The notes under the pieces: generated by a model | Told to the model about the DNA's origin: nothing | Seen by the model: only the letters and a program-made list of their open reading frames with translations | The model's database searches: none | Translations under genes and position numbers: made by a program | In this document: in pieces, positions 1 to 7,494 of the stretch | How the letters are laid out: each line of letters begins with the position of its first letter | How positions within the stretch are numbered: position 1 is the first letter of the stretch | NCBI RefSeq assembly: GCF_004337695.1 | Contig: NZ_SJXJ01000033.1 | Location: 1-35,441, forward strand | Reading direction: 5' to 3' | Length of the DNA stretch: 35,441 bases | From: Tenacibaculum sp. M341 | Lineage (GTDB): Bacteria > Bacteroidota > Bacteroidia > Flavobacteriales > Flavobacteriaceae

Positions 1-25
1 ATGAACTCCCGCCAAAAACGGACTG

Positions 26-58
26 CAAATATACAAGCTTTATTTTTAAACCCGCAAG
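26..58 (-). promoter_or_regulatory. Leftward promoter at the window edge
   Basis: On the minus strand the box TATATTTG (26-33) fits the Bacteroidota -7 consensus TAnnTTTG, with a TTG about 20 nt upstream (55-57). It points out of the window to the left, so its gene is not visible. The strong box and the second promoter upstream would fit a stable-RNA operon leader, but that is inference. Confidence 0.35.
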
Positions 59-158
59 TAAAATTTTAATTATTTTTTAACTTAAATTTCACTCTTTACT
101 TACACTCTGTTAATGAACTTACGCAAACTCTAAAACTACGTTTTGTTATTTGCGGGTG

Positions 159-190
159 CAAAACTACACACTCTTTACAAACCTACCAAA
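159..190 (-). promoter_or_regulatory. Second leftward promoter
   Basis: On the minus strand TAGTTTTG (159-166) matches TAnnTTTG, and TTTG (187-190) lies 20 nt upstream as the -33 element. With the promoter at 26-58 it would form a tandem pair driving an unseen leftward gene. A 7-nt inverted repeat, CCCGCAA (51-57) and TTGCGGG (150-156), lies between the two boxes. Confidence 0.35.
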
Positions 191-287
191 CTTTTTAATG
201 CCTTTTTTTGAATTATTTTACAACTTACAGTTTTTCAGACACATAAAAAACCAACTTTATTATACCATTTGTGATTCTCTTATACTT

Positions 288-592
288 TATCTTTTCCTTG
301 ATGAAAAGAAACAAAAATCAAGACTTATGATAAGAATTGAAAAAATGCTACTGCATCACCTGCCACAGATGAAAAAAACTCACTCCGTTCAAACAGTTTT
401 TCATCTCTTAGCCAACCCTGCTGCATTGATTTTTAAAAATTCTTATCGATAGGTCGGATTGGATTCAATGTTTTGGAATCAAAAAAATATAATACTAATA
501 TAGGTTTAGACTAACTTTTTGAATCAATTTTTAAAATCCTCTTCTATTATATATGCTTTATTTTATGATTGAGCATTTCTCTCTCTGTAATA
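288..592. repeat. Hairpin repeat, copy 1
   Basis: This is the first of three long direct copies of a unit of about 290-310 nt. It opens with a short hairpin, CTTGAT (297-302) with ATCAAG (317-322). A large nested palindrome follows: outer arms GATAAGAATT (329-338) and AATTCTTATC (438-447), inner arms GATGAAAAA (368-376) and TTTTTCATC (397-405). The tail is an AT-rich spacer running to a GTAATATTT motif. An apparent 100-codon frame across it (150-452) has no protein-like features and is not called. Confidence 0.8.
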
Positions 593-883
593 TTTATTCT
601 TTGTCTTTTCCTTGATGAAAAGAATCAAAAATCAAGACTTATGATAAGAATTGAAAAATGCTACTGCATCTCCAACCACAGATGAAAAAAACTCACTCCG
701 TTCAAACAGTTTTTCATCTCTTAGCCAACCCTGCTGCATTGATTTTTAGAAATTCTTATCAATAGGTCGGATTGGATTCAATATTAATGTAGGTTTAGAC
801 TAACTTTTTGAATCAATTTTTAAAATCCTCTTCTATTATATATGCTTTATTTTATGATTAAGCATTTCTCTCTCTGTAATATT
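593..883. repeat. Hairpin repeat, copy 2
   Basis: This copy has the same order of elements as copy 1, with outer palindrome arms at 643-652 and 751-760 and inner arms at about 681-693 and 708-719. The spacer after the palindrome is also conserved, apart from a deletion of about 24 nt. Conservation is highest in the palindrome and in the segment around 796-860. Confidence 0.8.
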
Positions 884-1070
884 TACTCTTTATCTTTTCC
901 TTGATGAAAAGAAACAAAAATCAAGACTTATGATAAGAATCAAAAAAATGCTACTGCATCTCCAACCACAGATGAAAAAAACTCACTACGTTCAAACAGT
1001 TTTTCATCTCTTAGCCAACCCTGCTGCATTGATTTTTAGAAATTGTTATCAATAGGTCGAATTGGATTTA
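884..1070. repeat. Hairpin repeat, copy 3, shortened tail
   Basis: The head hairpin and nested palindrome are present (outer arms 932-940 and 1041-1050). The right arm has one change, AATTGTTATC. Similarity to copies 1 and 2 stops near 1070, so the AT-rich tail has been lost or replaced. Confidence 0.75.
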
Positions 1071-1148
1071 GTGTACTATTATATAATTAAGCTTGTGTTG
1101 CGTTAGGGATTGAAGCATTTGTTGGAGCTCTTTTTAATTTTTATCACA

Positions 1149-1275
1149 GTAATATTTTCTCGCTATCTTTTCCTTGATGAAAAGAATCAAAAATCAAGAC
1201 TTATGATAAGAATTAAATTTAAGTTTTATTACAAAAACTACATTACTATTAATGCTTTATATAAAGTCTTGATTT
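1149..1275. repeat. Hairpin repeat, copy 4, head only
   Basis: Only the head of the unit remains (1149-1215): the GTAATATTTT lead-in, the CTTGAT/ATCAAG hairpin and GATAAGAATT. The rest of the palindrome is missing. A perfect 12-bp inverted match to its AAATCAAGACTT (1191-1202) lies at 1264-1275, so a new long hairpin spans 1191-1275 just past the 3' end of the leftward gene at 1305-2015. It might serve as that gene's terminator, since the minus strand ends in a short T run. Confidence 0.55.
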
Positions 1276-1304
1276 GATAATATGTTACTATAATGTTGGG
1301 TTGT

Positions 1305-2015
1305 TTAAAACACTAGGCTTTTTACTTGAATGTATTCTATGGAGTCTGCTCCGTATTGTACTTTTATAAACCTTTTTATTTGTTTGCATTTTGTGATTAA
1401 GTCATTAAACATCGTTTTTCTATGTTGTTTTTCTGCTTTTAGGTTTGCTAAACTTACATCTATTTTAGTGTTTACATTTTCTATACTAAGGTGTTTTAAT
1501 CTCAATGCTCCATACTTTATAAATGAGTTAGATGGATTGTAATCTGTTTTTAAACTTAGTTCTGTTATAATTTCTTTTAGGTTTTCTGTTTTACTTGCAA
1601 AGGTTGTTTCTACATTACTTATAGTACCGATCACTTCGTTGTTTTCATTTGTTACTAATGTTGGTGGTGTTGTTCCTCTCATTTTTCGAATACTTTTATT
1701 TACTTGCTTTACTCCAACATCTGTTTTTCCGTAGAAAGCTTCCAAATAGTTTTTTATTGGTGATAGTAATCTTAGTACTCCTTCCTTTTCTTTGTAAAAT
1801 AATTCTCTTCTTTCTTCTACTGTTTTTTTGTATTCGCTTTCTTTTTCTACTAGACTTGTATTTACTTCTACTATTGTATTTATAATTTTAGTTAGCTCTT
1901 CTGTGTTTAGCTCTTCTTTTGGTGCTTCATAGTCTTCGTAGTTATTTAAATAGTTAACTAATGTTTTTGCGTTTCCTAAGCGACTTGCATAGGATAAGTG
2001 TGATTTTGAACTCAT
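1305..2015 (-). CDS. Coiled-coil protein of unknown function
   Basis: A 236-residue soluble protein with no signal peptide or membrane segment, and no family I can name with confidence. Residues about 35-75 and 125-160 are rich in E, K and L with heptad-like spacing, suggesting helical coiled coils. A short Pro/Thr linker (RGTTPPTL) sits mid-protein, and the C-terminus is basic. The reading frame can be opened from a TTG at 2033, but that codon lies inside the promoter -7 box, so the ATG at 2015 (start MSSKSHLSYA) is the real start and the leader is only about 10 nt. The gene stands alone between the hairpin-repeat cluster and a structured spacer. It may belong to a Bacteroidota-specific DUF family such as DUF6261, but that is only a guess. 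Confidence 0.7.
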   Translation of the reverse strand: MSSKSHLSYASRLGNAKTLVNYLNNYEDYEAPKEELNTEELTKIINTIVEVNTSLVEKESEYKKTVEERRELFYKEKEGVLRLLSPIKNYLEAFYGKTDVGVKQVNKSIRKMRGTTPPTLVTNENNEVIGTISNVETTFASKTENLKEIITELSLKTDYNPSNSFIKYGALRLKHLSIENVNTKIDVSLANLKAEKQHRKTMFNDLITKCKQIKRFIKVQYGADSIEYIQVKSLVF

Positions 2016-2030
2016 AATTATTTTTTTGTA

Positions 2031-2038
2031 CAAATATA
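2031..2038 (-). promoter_or_regulatory. -7 box for the leftward coiled-coil gene
   Basis: TATATTTG on the minus strand fits TAnnTTTG exactly and lies 16 nt before the ATG at 2015. It overlaps the upstream TTG codon and so decides the start. A clear -33 element is not visible. Confidence 0.5.
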
Positions 2039-2092
2039 TTTTGAGTTGTTTGTTTATAAAATGTGCTTTTCAATGGTTGCGGAGTTTACTTC

Positions 2093-2231
2093 AATTAGCT
2101 GGTGTTATATATGCTATTGTTGATTTTTATTTGGAGTTATTTAGTATAATAGAATGTACTTATTGACAATAGCAAAGCAAGTGTTTTGAGACTGGTGAAA
2201 AAGGCGCATATATAATGTAGCACAAATTAGC
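2093..2231. other. Structured intergenic segment, possible small RNA
   Basis: No gene is visible from 2034 to 2433. This part can fold in two competing ways: TTATATATGC (2105-2114) pairs perfectly with GCATATATAA (2206-2215), while GCTATTGT (2113-2120) pairs perfectly with ACAATAGC (2166-2173). AATTAGC occurs at both ends (2093-2099 and 2225-2231). It is followed directly by terminator hairpins. A small plus-strand RNA of about 150-200 nt would fit, but no promoter matching the consensus was found, and the strand is uncertain. Confidence 0.25.
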
Positions 2232-2233
2232 AT

Positions 2234-2256
2234 AAAAAAAGCCCCTCTCCAGGGGC
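2234..2256 (-). terminator. Rho-independent terminator, leftward
   Basis: The perfect stem GCCCCT/AGGGGC with a CTCC loop (2241-2256) is followed on the minus strand by seven T (2240-2234). It would end a leftward transcript coming from 2257-2770, where no leftward gene is recognised. Confidence 0.6.
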
Positions 2257-2284
2257 AGACCAAATTTTATTGTTTGCCTTTTTT
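2254..2284 (+). terminator. Rho-independent terminator, rightward, interlocked
   Basis: GGCAGAC (2254-2260) pairs with GTTTGCC (2272-2278) with one G-T wobble, followed by six T. It shares bases 2254-2256 with the leftward terminator, so only one of the two hairpins can form in a given molecule. It would end a rightward RNA from the structured segment at 2093-2231. Confidence 0.45.
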
Positions 2285-2433
2285 AAAAAGGCTCTCAACT
2301 ACTACATTATAAATATAATAATTAAAACTCTTAATTTCATTAACATGAGTTAAAGGAAGTTACATTTTATATTTTCTTAACATTTAATTTAAACACATAG
2401 ATACCTTCAATGTATAAACTTATGATTAAGCTT

Positions 2434-2660
2434 GGTTATTTTATTTTGAGGAAGTATTATCTTATTTTAAAGAGTCCTTATCTTATTTTGAGGAAGCGTT
2501 ATCTTGCTTTGAATTAACCTAATCTCGTTTTGAGGAAGCCTTATCTTACTTTGAACAAACCTAATCTTGTTTTGAGGAAGCGTTATCTTGCTTTGAATAT
2601 ACCTAATCTCATTTTGAAGAGCCGTTATCTTGTCTTTGAGAGTCTACATCTAATATTAAA
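2434..2660. repeat. 21-bp tandem repeat array
   Basis: About eleven degenerate units follow each other, most exactly 21 nt, approximating TTATCTTGTTTTGAGGAAGC. From about 2504 to 2629 two unit types alternate (one ending GAGGAAGCG, the other GAAnnAACC), giving a 42-bp higher-order period. On the minus strand 2467-2643 is open for 58 codons and would read as 7-residue repeats of the type IQSKITL / PQNKIRF. It has no ATG and a stop directly before it, so it is not called as a gene. The rest of 2285-2770 holds nothing else recognised. Confidence 0.75.
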
Positions 2661-2773
2661 GAGGTCTTATTTCACTTTGATTTAAAAACTTGCTTTTATA
2701 TCTTATTTCTATTTTTTAACTTTCTTGTTCTAATTCTGTAGGTTTTATTTGGTTATAGAGACTAAACAAAAAT

Positions 2774-3205
2774 ATGATATCAACTAAGTACATATATATG
2801 ATTGTTTTTTTACTTGTGATGCTTGACCTGAGTGGACAAAGTATTTTAGGTAAATGGAAAACTATACATGAAAAAACAGGTAAACCTATATCTATTGTTG
2901 AGTTTTACGAAAACAACGGAAAGATTTTTGGGAAAATAGTTGAGATTTTAGAGGAGGAACATAAAAATGATCTTTGCTCGAAGTGTAGTGGTTCTGAGAA
3001 AAATATTCCGATACTTGGACTGGATATTATAAAAGATATGGAAAGGGTTGGTAAGTATTATAAGAAAGGGACAATTTTTCACCCAGTAATGGGACATCGT
3101 TTTAAATGTAGAATTAAACTTTTAGATGATCCTGATAAAATTCAGGTTAGAGGTTATCTATTATTTTTATATGGCACACAGTATTGGGAACGTGTAAAAT
3201 ATTGA
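2774..3205 (+). CDS. DUF2147 family exported protein
   Basis: A 143-residue protein with an N-terminal signal peptide (about residues 1-22, ending near LSGQS), so probably periplasmic or exported. The mature part fits the DUF2147 family: GKWKTIHEKTGKP at the start of the domain, then IVEFYENNGKIFGKIVEI, a CSKC pair in the middle, and a C-terminal VRGYLLFLYGTQYW segment. Family members are small beta-rich proteins with no proven biochemical role. The usual N-G-K of the third motif is replaced here by MGHRF. It stands alone, converging on the beta-helix lipoprotein gene with a shared terminator between them. Confidence 0.85.
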   Translation: MISTKYIYMIVFLLVMLDLSGQSILGKWKTIHEKTGKPISIVEFYENNGKIFGKIVEILEEEHKNDLCSKCSGSEKNIPILGLDIIKDMERVGKYYKKGTIFHPVMGHRFKCRIKLLDDPDKIQVRGYLLFLYGTQYWERVKY

Positions 3206-3267
3206 GTGTAGTTATTTTTTGATTTCCCTTTTCTTTTATTAAAATATATAATAGGCTTGCTACAAGT

Positions 3268-3297
3268 AAACGCTTAAAAATATTTAAAGCGTTTTTT
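3268..3297. terminator. Shared terminator between convergent genes
   Basis: AACGCTT (3269-3275) pairs with AAGCGTT (3287-3293) around an AT-rich loop. The stem is followed by T-rich sequence in the plus direction. It serves the DUF2147 gene and probably the leftward gene ending at 3306 as well. Confidence 0.6.
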
Positions 3298-3305
3298 ATT
3301 TGTGT

Positions 3306-4424
3306 TTATTCTATTATTGAGTTTGTTACTTTTATTGGTGTTTCTTGATGCATTGAAATACTTGGGTATACGGGATACCATGATCCGCCAATGTTATTTT
3401 TTATTACCGAGTTATCTATAACAATGTCTCCTGTTTTATTGTTACTGACAAAGAAGATAGAGGAACCAAATTCTACTACTTCATTCTTTTCTATTAATGT
3501 GCCGTTTATTGTTAATGTCATTTCATTACCATCATTATATATTGCTCCTCCACTACCCCCACCTGGTGTGTTTGGTCTTGCTGGATTTCCACCTTCACCT
3601 ATGGCTTTATTGTGTGAGAATACACTATTAATTATTGTCCATGATACTCCAATACTGCTTATTGCTCCTCCATTGGCTCCTACATTTCCGTATCCTTCTG
3701 CTCCGCCAAAGGTACTATTTACAATATATACTGGTGAATTATTGTATTGACTGAATACTCTTATGGCTCCGCCTCCGACATCTTGACCTACACTTGCACA
3801 TTTATTATTAAAAAATCGGCAATTAACTGCTTTAAATCTTCCGCCTCTTACCCATATTGCTCCACCTCCATCAAACTCATTTTCGTTTGTTGAATTACCA
3901 TCTGCAAATGTGATGTTTTGTACTGTTAGCTGTGGGTGATCTTGGTTGTTACAATGACTTGTGGTCCATACTTGATTTTCATCGCAAGTATTCATGTATA
4001 ATATTCTTGTTACTCCGTTTCCACTTAGTGTTATGAGCCCTCCTCCATCAATTACAATTTTATCACTTGCATTGTTAAATACTTTTGCTGGTTTATCCAT
4101 TTTTATTGTCAATGGCTTGTCTCCACAATCAAATACTATTTTACCTCCTTTAGCTACTGCATCTACCACTGCATCACAAGTACAACTTTCGGGTGTTCCG
4201 TTTCCAATAACTGTATCTGGGTTTGATACATCTTCTGTTTTGGCTTCATTTGGTATTGGTGAGTTTCCATTTGGGTTTCCTGCTGCTGGTCCGCTTTCAG
4301 GGTTTTCTAAAGGATTGTGTATTTGAGGTACTGTTCCTTCATTTTCATTATTTGAACAACTAATTATAATTAGTATTAATGTTGCTAATAATGCGTTTTG
4401 GATTTTTTTCATTTTTTTTATCAT
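3306..4424 (-). CDS. Right-handed beta-helix lipoprotein
   Basis: A 372-residue protein with a lipoprotein signal (lipobox ending ISC, Cys at residue 23), so membrane-anchored and probably surface-exposed. A Pro/Asn/Gly-rich linker (about residues 30-70) leads to a parallel beta-helix. The pattern is that of chlamydial polymorphic-outer-membrane-protein type repeats: IDGGGLITLSG, GGGAIWVRGG, GGGAIRVFSQ, GGAISSIG, SGGAIYNDG, spaced 35-45 residues apart. Such proteins bind or cleave polysaccharides or act in adhesion, but no catalytic acid cluster is evident, so adhesion or a structural role is as likely. Two starts (MIKK and MKKI, four codons apart) are possible. It is a single gene. Confidence 0.75.
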   Translation of the reverse strand: MIKKMKKIQNALLATLILIIISCSNNENEGTVPQIHNPLENPESGPAAGNPNGNSPIPNEAKTEDVSNPDTVIGNGTPESCTCDAVVDAVAKGGKIVFDCGDKPLTIKMDKPAKVFNNASDKIVIDGGGLITLSGNGVTRILYMNTCDENQVWTTSHCNNQDHPQLTVQNITFADGNSTNENEFDGGGAIWVRGGRFKAVNCRFFNNKCASVGQDVGGGAIRVFSQYNNSPVYIVNSTFGGAEGYGNVGANGGAISSIGVSWTIINSVFSHNKAIGEGGNPARPNTPGGGSGGAIYNDGNEMTLTINGTLIEKNEVVEFGSSIFFVSNNKTGDIVIDNSVIKNNIGGSWYPVYPSISMHQETPIKVTNSIIE

Positions 4425-4614
4425 TTATATTGGGATTATTCTTTTTTTCTATTTAATAAACTAACGTTATTATGGTTATTCTTATTTTTTACAACCTCTG
4501 GACTGTGATCGAAAAATAAAAAATAGCTTTATTTAGTTATGATTGATTTATTGACACAAATTTATTGGATGATTGTTTGACTTTTTTACCTGAATTCAGT
4601 GAAAAAAGTTGGTG

Positions 4615-4643
4615 TTGTCTACTGAGTTGATTTAGTATATTTG
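4615..4643 (+). promoter_or_regulatory. Promoter of tex
   Basis: TATATTTG (4636-4643) matches TAnnTTTG exactly, with TTG (4615-4617) 18 nt upstream. Transcription would start near 4650, giving a leader of about 24 nt before the ATG at 4674. Confidence 0.5.
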
Positions 4644-4673
4644 GCTTTTATTTTTAGAATTTAATTTTTTCCT

Positions 4674-6815
4674 ATGAATATCCTCAGTTATATTTCTTCA
4701 AGAGCTACTAATATTTCAGATACTTCTATTAAGAATACTATTGAACTACTTAATGAAGATTGTACTATTCCTTTTATTTCTCGTTATCGTAAAGAAAAAA
4801 CTGGAAATTTAGATGAAGTTGAAATTGGTTTGATTGTAAAGTTGAAGGAGGAGTTTGAGGCTTTAGAAAAAAGAAAGACTTCTATTTTAAAGGCTTTGGA
4901 GGAACAGAATGTATTGACAGATGAGTTAAAGACTAAGGTTATGAATGCTTCTGATCTTACGGTGTTAGAGGATATTTATCTTCCGTATAAAAAGAAGAGA
5001 AAAACAAAAGCGGAAACTGCTCGTGCTAATGGTTTGGAGCCTTTGGCTAAAATTATTATGAGTCAGCGTAGTGATGATTTGGAATATATTGCAGCTAAAT
5101 ATGTGAATGATAAAGTTGCTGATGGAGATAAGGCTTTGGAGGGTGCTAGGCATATTATTGCTGAATGGATTAATGAACGAACTGATGTTAGAAATTTGAT
5201 TAGAAGACAGCTTGAGCGTTTTTCTACCATTACTACTAAGGTAGTGAAGTCTAAAAAAGATGCGTCTGATAGTGCTAATGATGAGGCTATGAAGTTTAAA
5301 GATTATTTTGATTGGTCTGAGAATTTTAGCCGTATTCCTTCTCATAGATTGCTTGCTATTTTAAGAGCAGAAAAAGAAGGTTTTATTAGATTGAAGGTTG
5401 AGATTGATAACGACCATGTATTAGAGAAAATTGACAGAAAATTAATTAAAAGTAATAATGAGTGTGGTGCTGAAATTCAATTAGCTATTGACGATTCTTA
5501 TAAGCGTTTGTTGTTGCCTTCTCTTACTACGGAGGCTATGAAAATTGCTAAAGAAAAGGCGGATGATGCTGCTATTACTGTTTTTACTAAAAATTTAGAA
5601 CAGTTATTATTGGGTGCTCCTTTGGGTGAAAAAAGAATTTTGGCTTTGGATCCTGGTTTTAGAACTGGTTGTAAGGTGGTCTGTTTGAATGAGCAAGGAG
5701 ATTTATTGCACAATACCGCTATTTACCCGAATGCTCCGCAACATAAGACTTCTGAGGCTGGGCATACGATTGAGCATTTGATAAAGAAATATAATATTGA
5801 GGCTATTTCTATTGGTAATGGTACGGCTTCTAGAGAAACGGAACGTTTTATTAAAAACTTGTCGGGTACTAAAAATTTAGAGGTGTTTGTTGTAAATGAA
5901 GCTGGTGCTTCTATTTATTCTGCTTCTAAGATTGCTCGTGATGAGTTTCCGAAGGAGGATGTTACGGTTCGTGGTGCTGTTTCTATTGGTAGAAGGTTAG
6001 CGGATCCGTTGGCTGAATTGGTGAAGATTGAGGCTAAATCTATTGGTGTTGGTCAGTATCAGCATGATGTGGATCAGAATAAATTGAAAAAATCTCTTGA
6101 TACTGTTGTTGAGAGTTGTGTGAATAAGGTTGGTGTAAATATAAATACGGCTAGTGCGTCTTTATTGAGTTATGTTTCTGGTATTGGGACTAAGCTTGCT
6201 GAAAATATTGTGAGTTACAGGAATGAGCATGGTGTTTTTAAATCTAGAAAAGATATTAAAAAAGTGGCTCGTTTAGGTGGTAAAGCTTTTGAACAGTCTG
6301 CTGGTTTTTTACGTATTAAGAATGGTAGTAATCCTTTGGATAATTCGAGTGTGCACCCTGAGTGTTATGCTTTGGTAAAAAATATTGCGAAGGATTTGAA
6401 ACTTAAAACTGAGGATTTAATTGGTAATAAACAACAGTTAAAGGGTATTGCATTGACTAATTATGTGACTGATGATTTTGGTTTGCCTACTTTAAAGGAT
6501 ATTGTTAAGGAATTGGAGAAACCGGGATTGGATCCTAGAGAGAAGGCTAAGGCTTTTTCTTTTGATGAACATGTGAAAACTATTGAGGATTTAAGAACTG
6601 GTATGGTGTTGCCTGGTATTGTGAATAATATTACGAATTTTGGTTGTTTTGTGGATGTGGGTATTAAGGAGAGTGGATTGATTCATATTTCTAATTTGTC
6701 TGATACTTTTGTGGATGATATTAATAAGATTGTGCGTTTGCAACAACAGGTTAGTGTGAAGGTTTTAGAGGTTGATTTAGGCAGAAAGCGTATTCAGTTG
6801 AAATTGGTTAAATAG
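4674..6815 (+). CDS. tex: Tex-family S1 RNA-binding protein
   Basis: A 713-residue cytoplasmic nucleic-acid-binding protein, the usual size for the Tex/YhgF family. The order of domains is standard. A helical N-terminal region includes YLPYKKKRKTKAETARANGLEPLA (positions 4977-5048), and a YqgF/RNase-H-like domain begins near residue 323 (LALDPGFRTGCK). Tandem helix-hairpin-helix motifs follow near residues 490-560 (VNINTASASLLSYVSGIGTK), and an S1 domain closes the protein at about 640-713 (MVLPGIVNNITNFGCFVDVG, then SGLIHISNLSD). Tex binds RNA and the transcription machinery and affects gene expression broadly. The gene is monocistronic or loosely joined to the next small gene 63 nt downstream. 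Confidence 0.97.
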   Translation: MNILSYISSRATNISDTSIKNTIELLNEDCTIPFISRYRKEKTGNLDEVEIGLIVKLKEEFEALEKRKTSILKALEEQNVLTDELKTKVMNASDLTVLEDIYLPYKKKRKTKAETARANGLEPLAKIIMSQRSDDLEYIAAKYVNDKVADGDKALEGARHIIAEWINERTDVRNLIRRQLERFSTITTKVVKSKKDASDSANDEAMKFKDYFDWSENFSRIPSHRLLAILRAEKEGFIRLKVEIDNDHVLEKIDRKLIKSNNECGAEIQLAIDDSYKRLLLPSLTTEAMKIAKEKADDAAITVFTKNLEQLLLGAPLGEKRILALDPGFRTGCKVVCLNEQGDLLHNTAIYPNAPQHKTSEAGHTIEHLIKKYNIEAISIGNGTASRETERFIKNLSGTKNLEVFVVNEAGASIYSASKIARDEFPKEDVTVRGAVSIGRRLADPLAELVKIEAKSIGVGQYQHDVDQNKLKKSLDTVVESCVNKVGVNINTASASLLSYVSGIGTKLAENIVSYRNEHGVFKSRKDIKKVARLGGKAFEQSAGFLRIKNGSNPLDNSSVHPECYALVKNIAKDLKLKTEDLIGNKQQLKGIALTNYVTDDFGLPTLKDIVKELEKPGLDPREKAKAFSFDEHVKTIEDLRTGMVLPGIVNNITNFGCFVDVGIKESGLIHISNLSDTFVDDINKIVRLQQQVSVKVLEVDLGRKRIQLKLVK

Positions 6816-6878
6816 GTTTTAGGTGCTGGGTGTTATTGTTTTGGATTCTTGATACTTTATAAGTAGAAAAAGTATATT

Positions 6879-7274
6879 ATGATTGATAAAATTTTAAGTT
6901 TTTTATTTCCTAAATCTTTTGATAAAGAAAAAAAAGAATTGTTTCATCAAAATGATGCTATTAGTAGCCCTAAAGATGAAAAATTGCCAGAAAAAGAAGG
7001 GAATAATGTCTTAAAAAATGATGCTAAACTTAAATCTGGTGAAATAAAAAGTATTAGGATCCCTAATTTGGGTATTAAGGAGAAGTTGATTTTAAAGAAA
7101 TGGAATTTTAAAGTTGGTGACACTATAAAGCATGGTGATGTATTATGTGAAATTGATGGTACATCTGTTCATTTAGAGTTTGAAAATATGTTTGATGGTA
7201 AAATAATATGGCTTTGTAATACCGATTCAGTACTTTATTCTGGAATGGAAATATGCAAAATTGTGGGAGAATAG
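6879..7274 (+). CDS. Lipoyl/biotinyl-like domain protein without the lysine
   Basis: A 131-residue cytoplasmic protein. Residues 1-55 are Lys/Glu/Asp-rich and probably disordered. Residues 57-131 look like a single biotinyl/lipoyl hammerhead domain: IRIPNLGIKEKLILKKWNFK, VGDTIKHGDVLCEIDG and the C-terminal YSGMEICKIVGE. In lipoyl domains the turn carries Asp-Lys-Ala and in biotinyl domains Met-Lys-Met; here the turn reads IDGTS, with no lysine. It therefore probably carries no cofactor and may act as a binding module. It lies 63 nt after tex. The domain assignment is moderately sure; the function is unknown. Confidence 0.6.
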   Translation: MIDKILSFLFPKSFDKEKKELFHQNDAISSPKDEKLPEKEGNNVLKNDAKLKSGEIKSIRIPNLGIKEKLILKKWNFKVGDTIKHGDVLCEIDGTSVHLEFENMFDGKIIWLCNTDSVLYSGMEICKIVGE

Positions 7275-7290
7275 TAGGTTACCAACTTTA

Positions 7291-7323
7291 TTGATTCAAA
7301 ATCAGAAAAAAGTATTAACTTTG
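7291..7323 (+). promoter_or_regulatory. Promoter followed by an 18-codon frame
   Basis: TAACTTTG (7316-7323) fits TAnnTTTG, with a TTG at 7291-7293. The first ATG after it (7340) opens an 18-codon frame, MRKLLTVILSNFKHKSWL, ending at 7396. Its start is signal-peptide-like, so it may be the remnant 5' end of a lost exported-protein gene or just a leader. The next real gene starts at 7495. Confidence 0.35.
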
Positions 7324-7494
7324 TAGCGAAGAAATTGTTATGAGAAAATTACTTACCGTAATTTTATCTAATTTTAAACATAAGAGTTGGTTATAGCTAT
7401 ATATATTGTTTTCTTACATTGAGGAAAATTGTTTTTTGATTATACTTATCAACAAATAAGCTGTGACTAATACAAATTACTTAAGCATATTAAA

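Noticed and set aside
150-452. A 100-codon frame over the first hairpin repeat
   Set aside because: It lies across a palindromic repeat whose other copies do not keep the frame, and its composition is not protein-like.
2467-2643. The 58-codon minus-strand heptad frame as a gene
   Set aside because: There is no ATG or plausible alternative start, and a TAG lies immediately before the first repeat codon; kept only as a finding about the array.
2434-2660. CRISPR array
   Set aside because: Units follow directly without spacers and drift in sequence, there are no cas genes, and the period is 21 nt.
7340-7396. An 18-codon frame behind a good promoter as a real peptide gene
   Set aside because: The sequence looks like the start of a signal peptide and then stops; it is more likely a gene relic or leader, and no supporting features exist.
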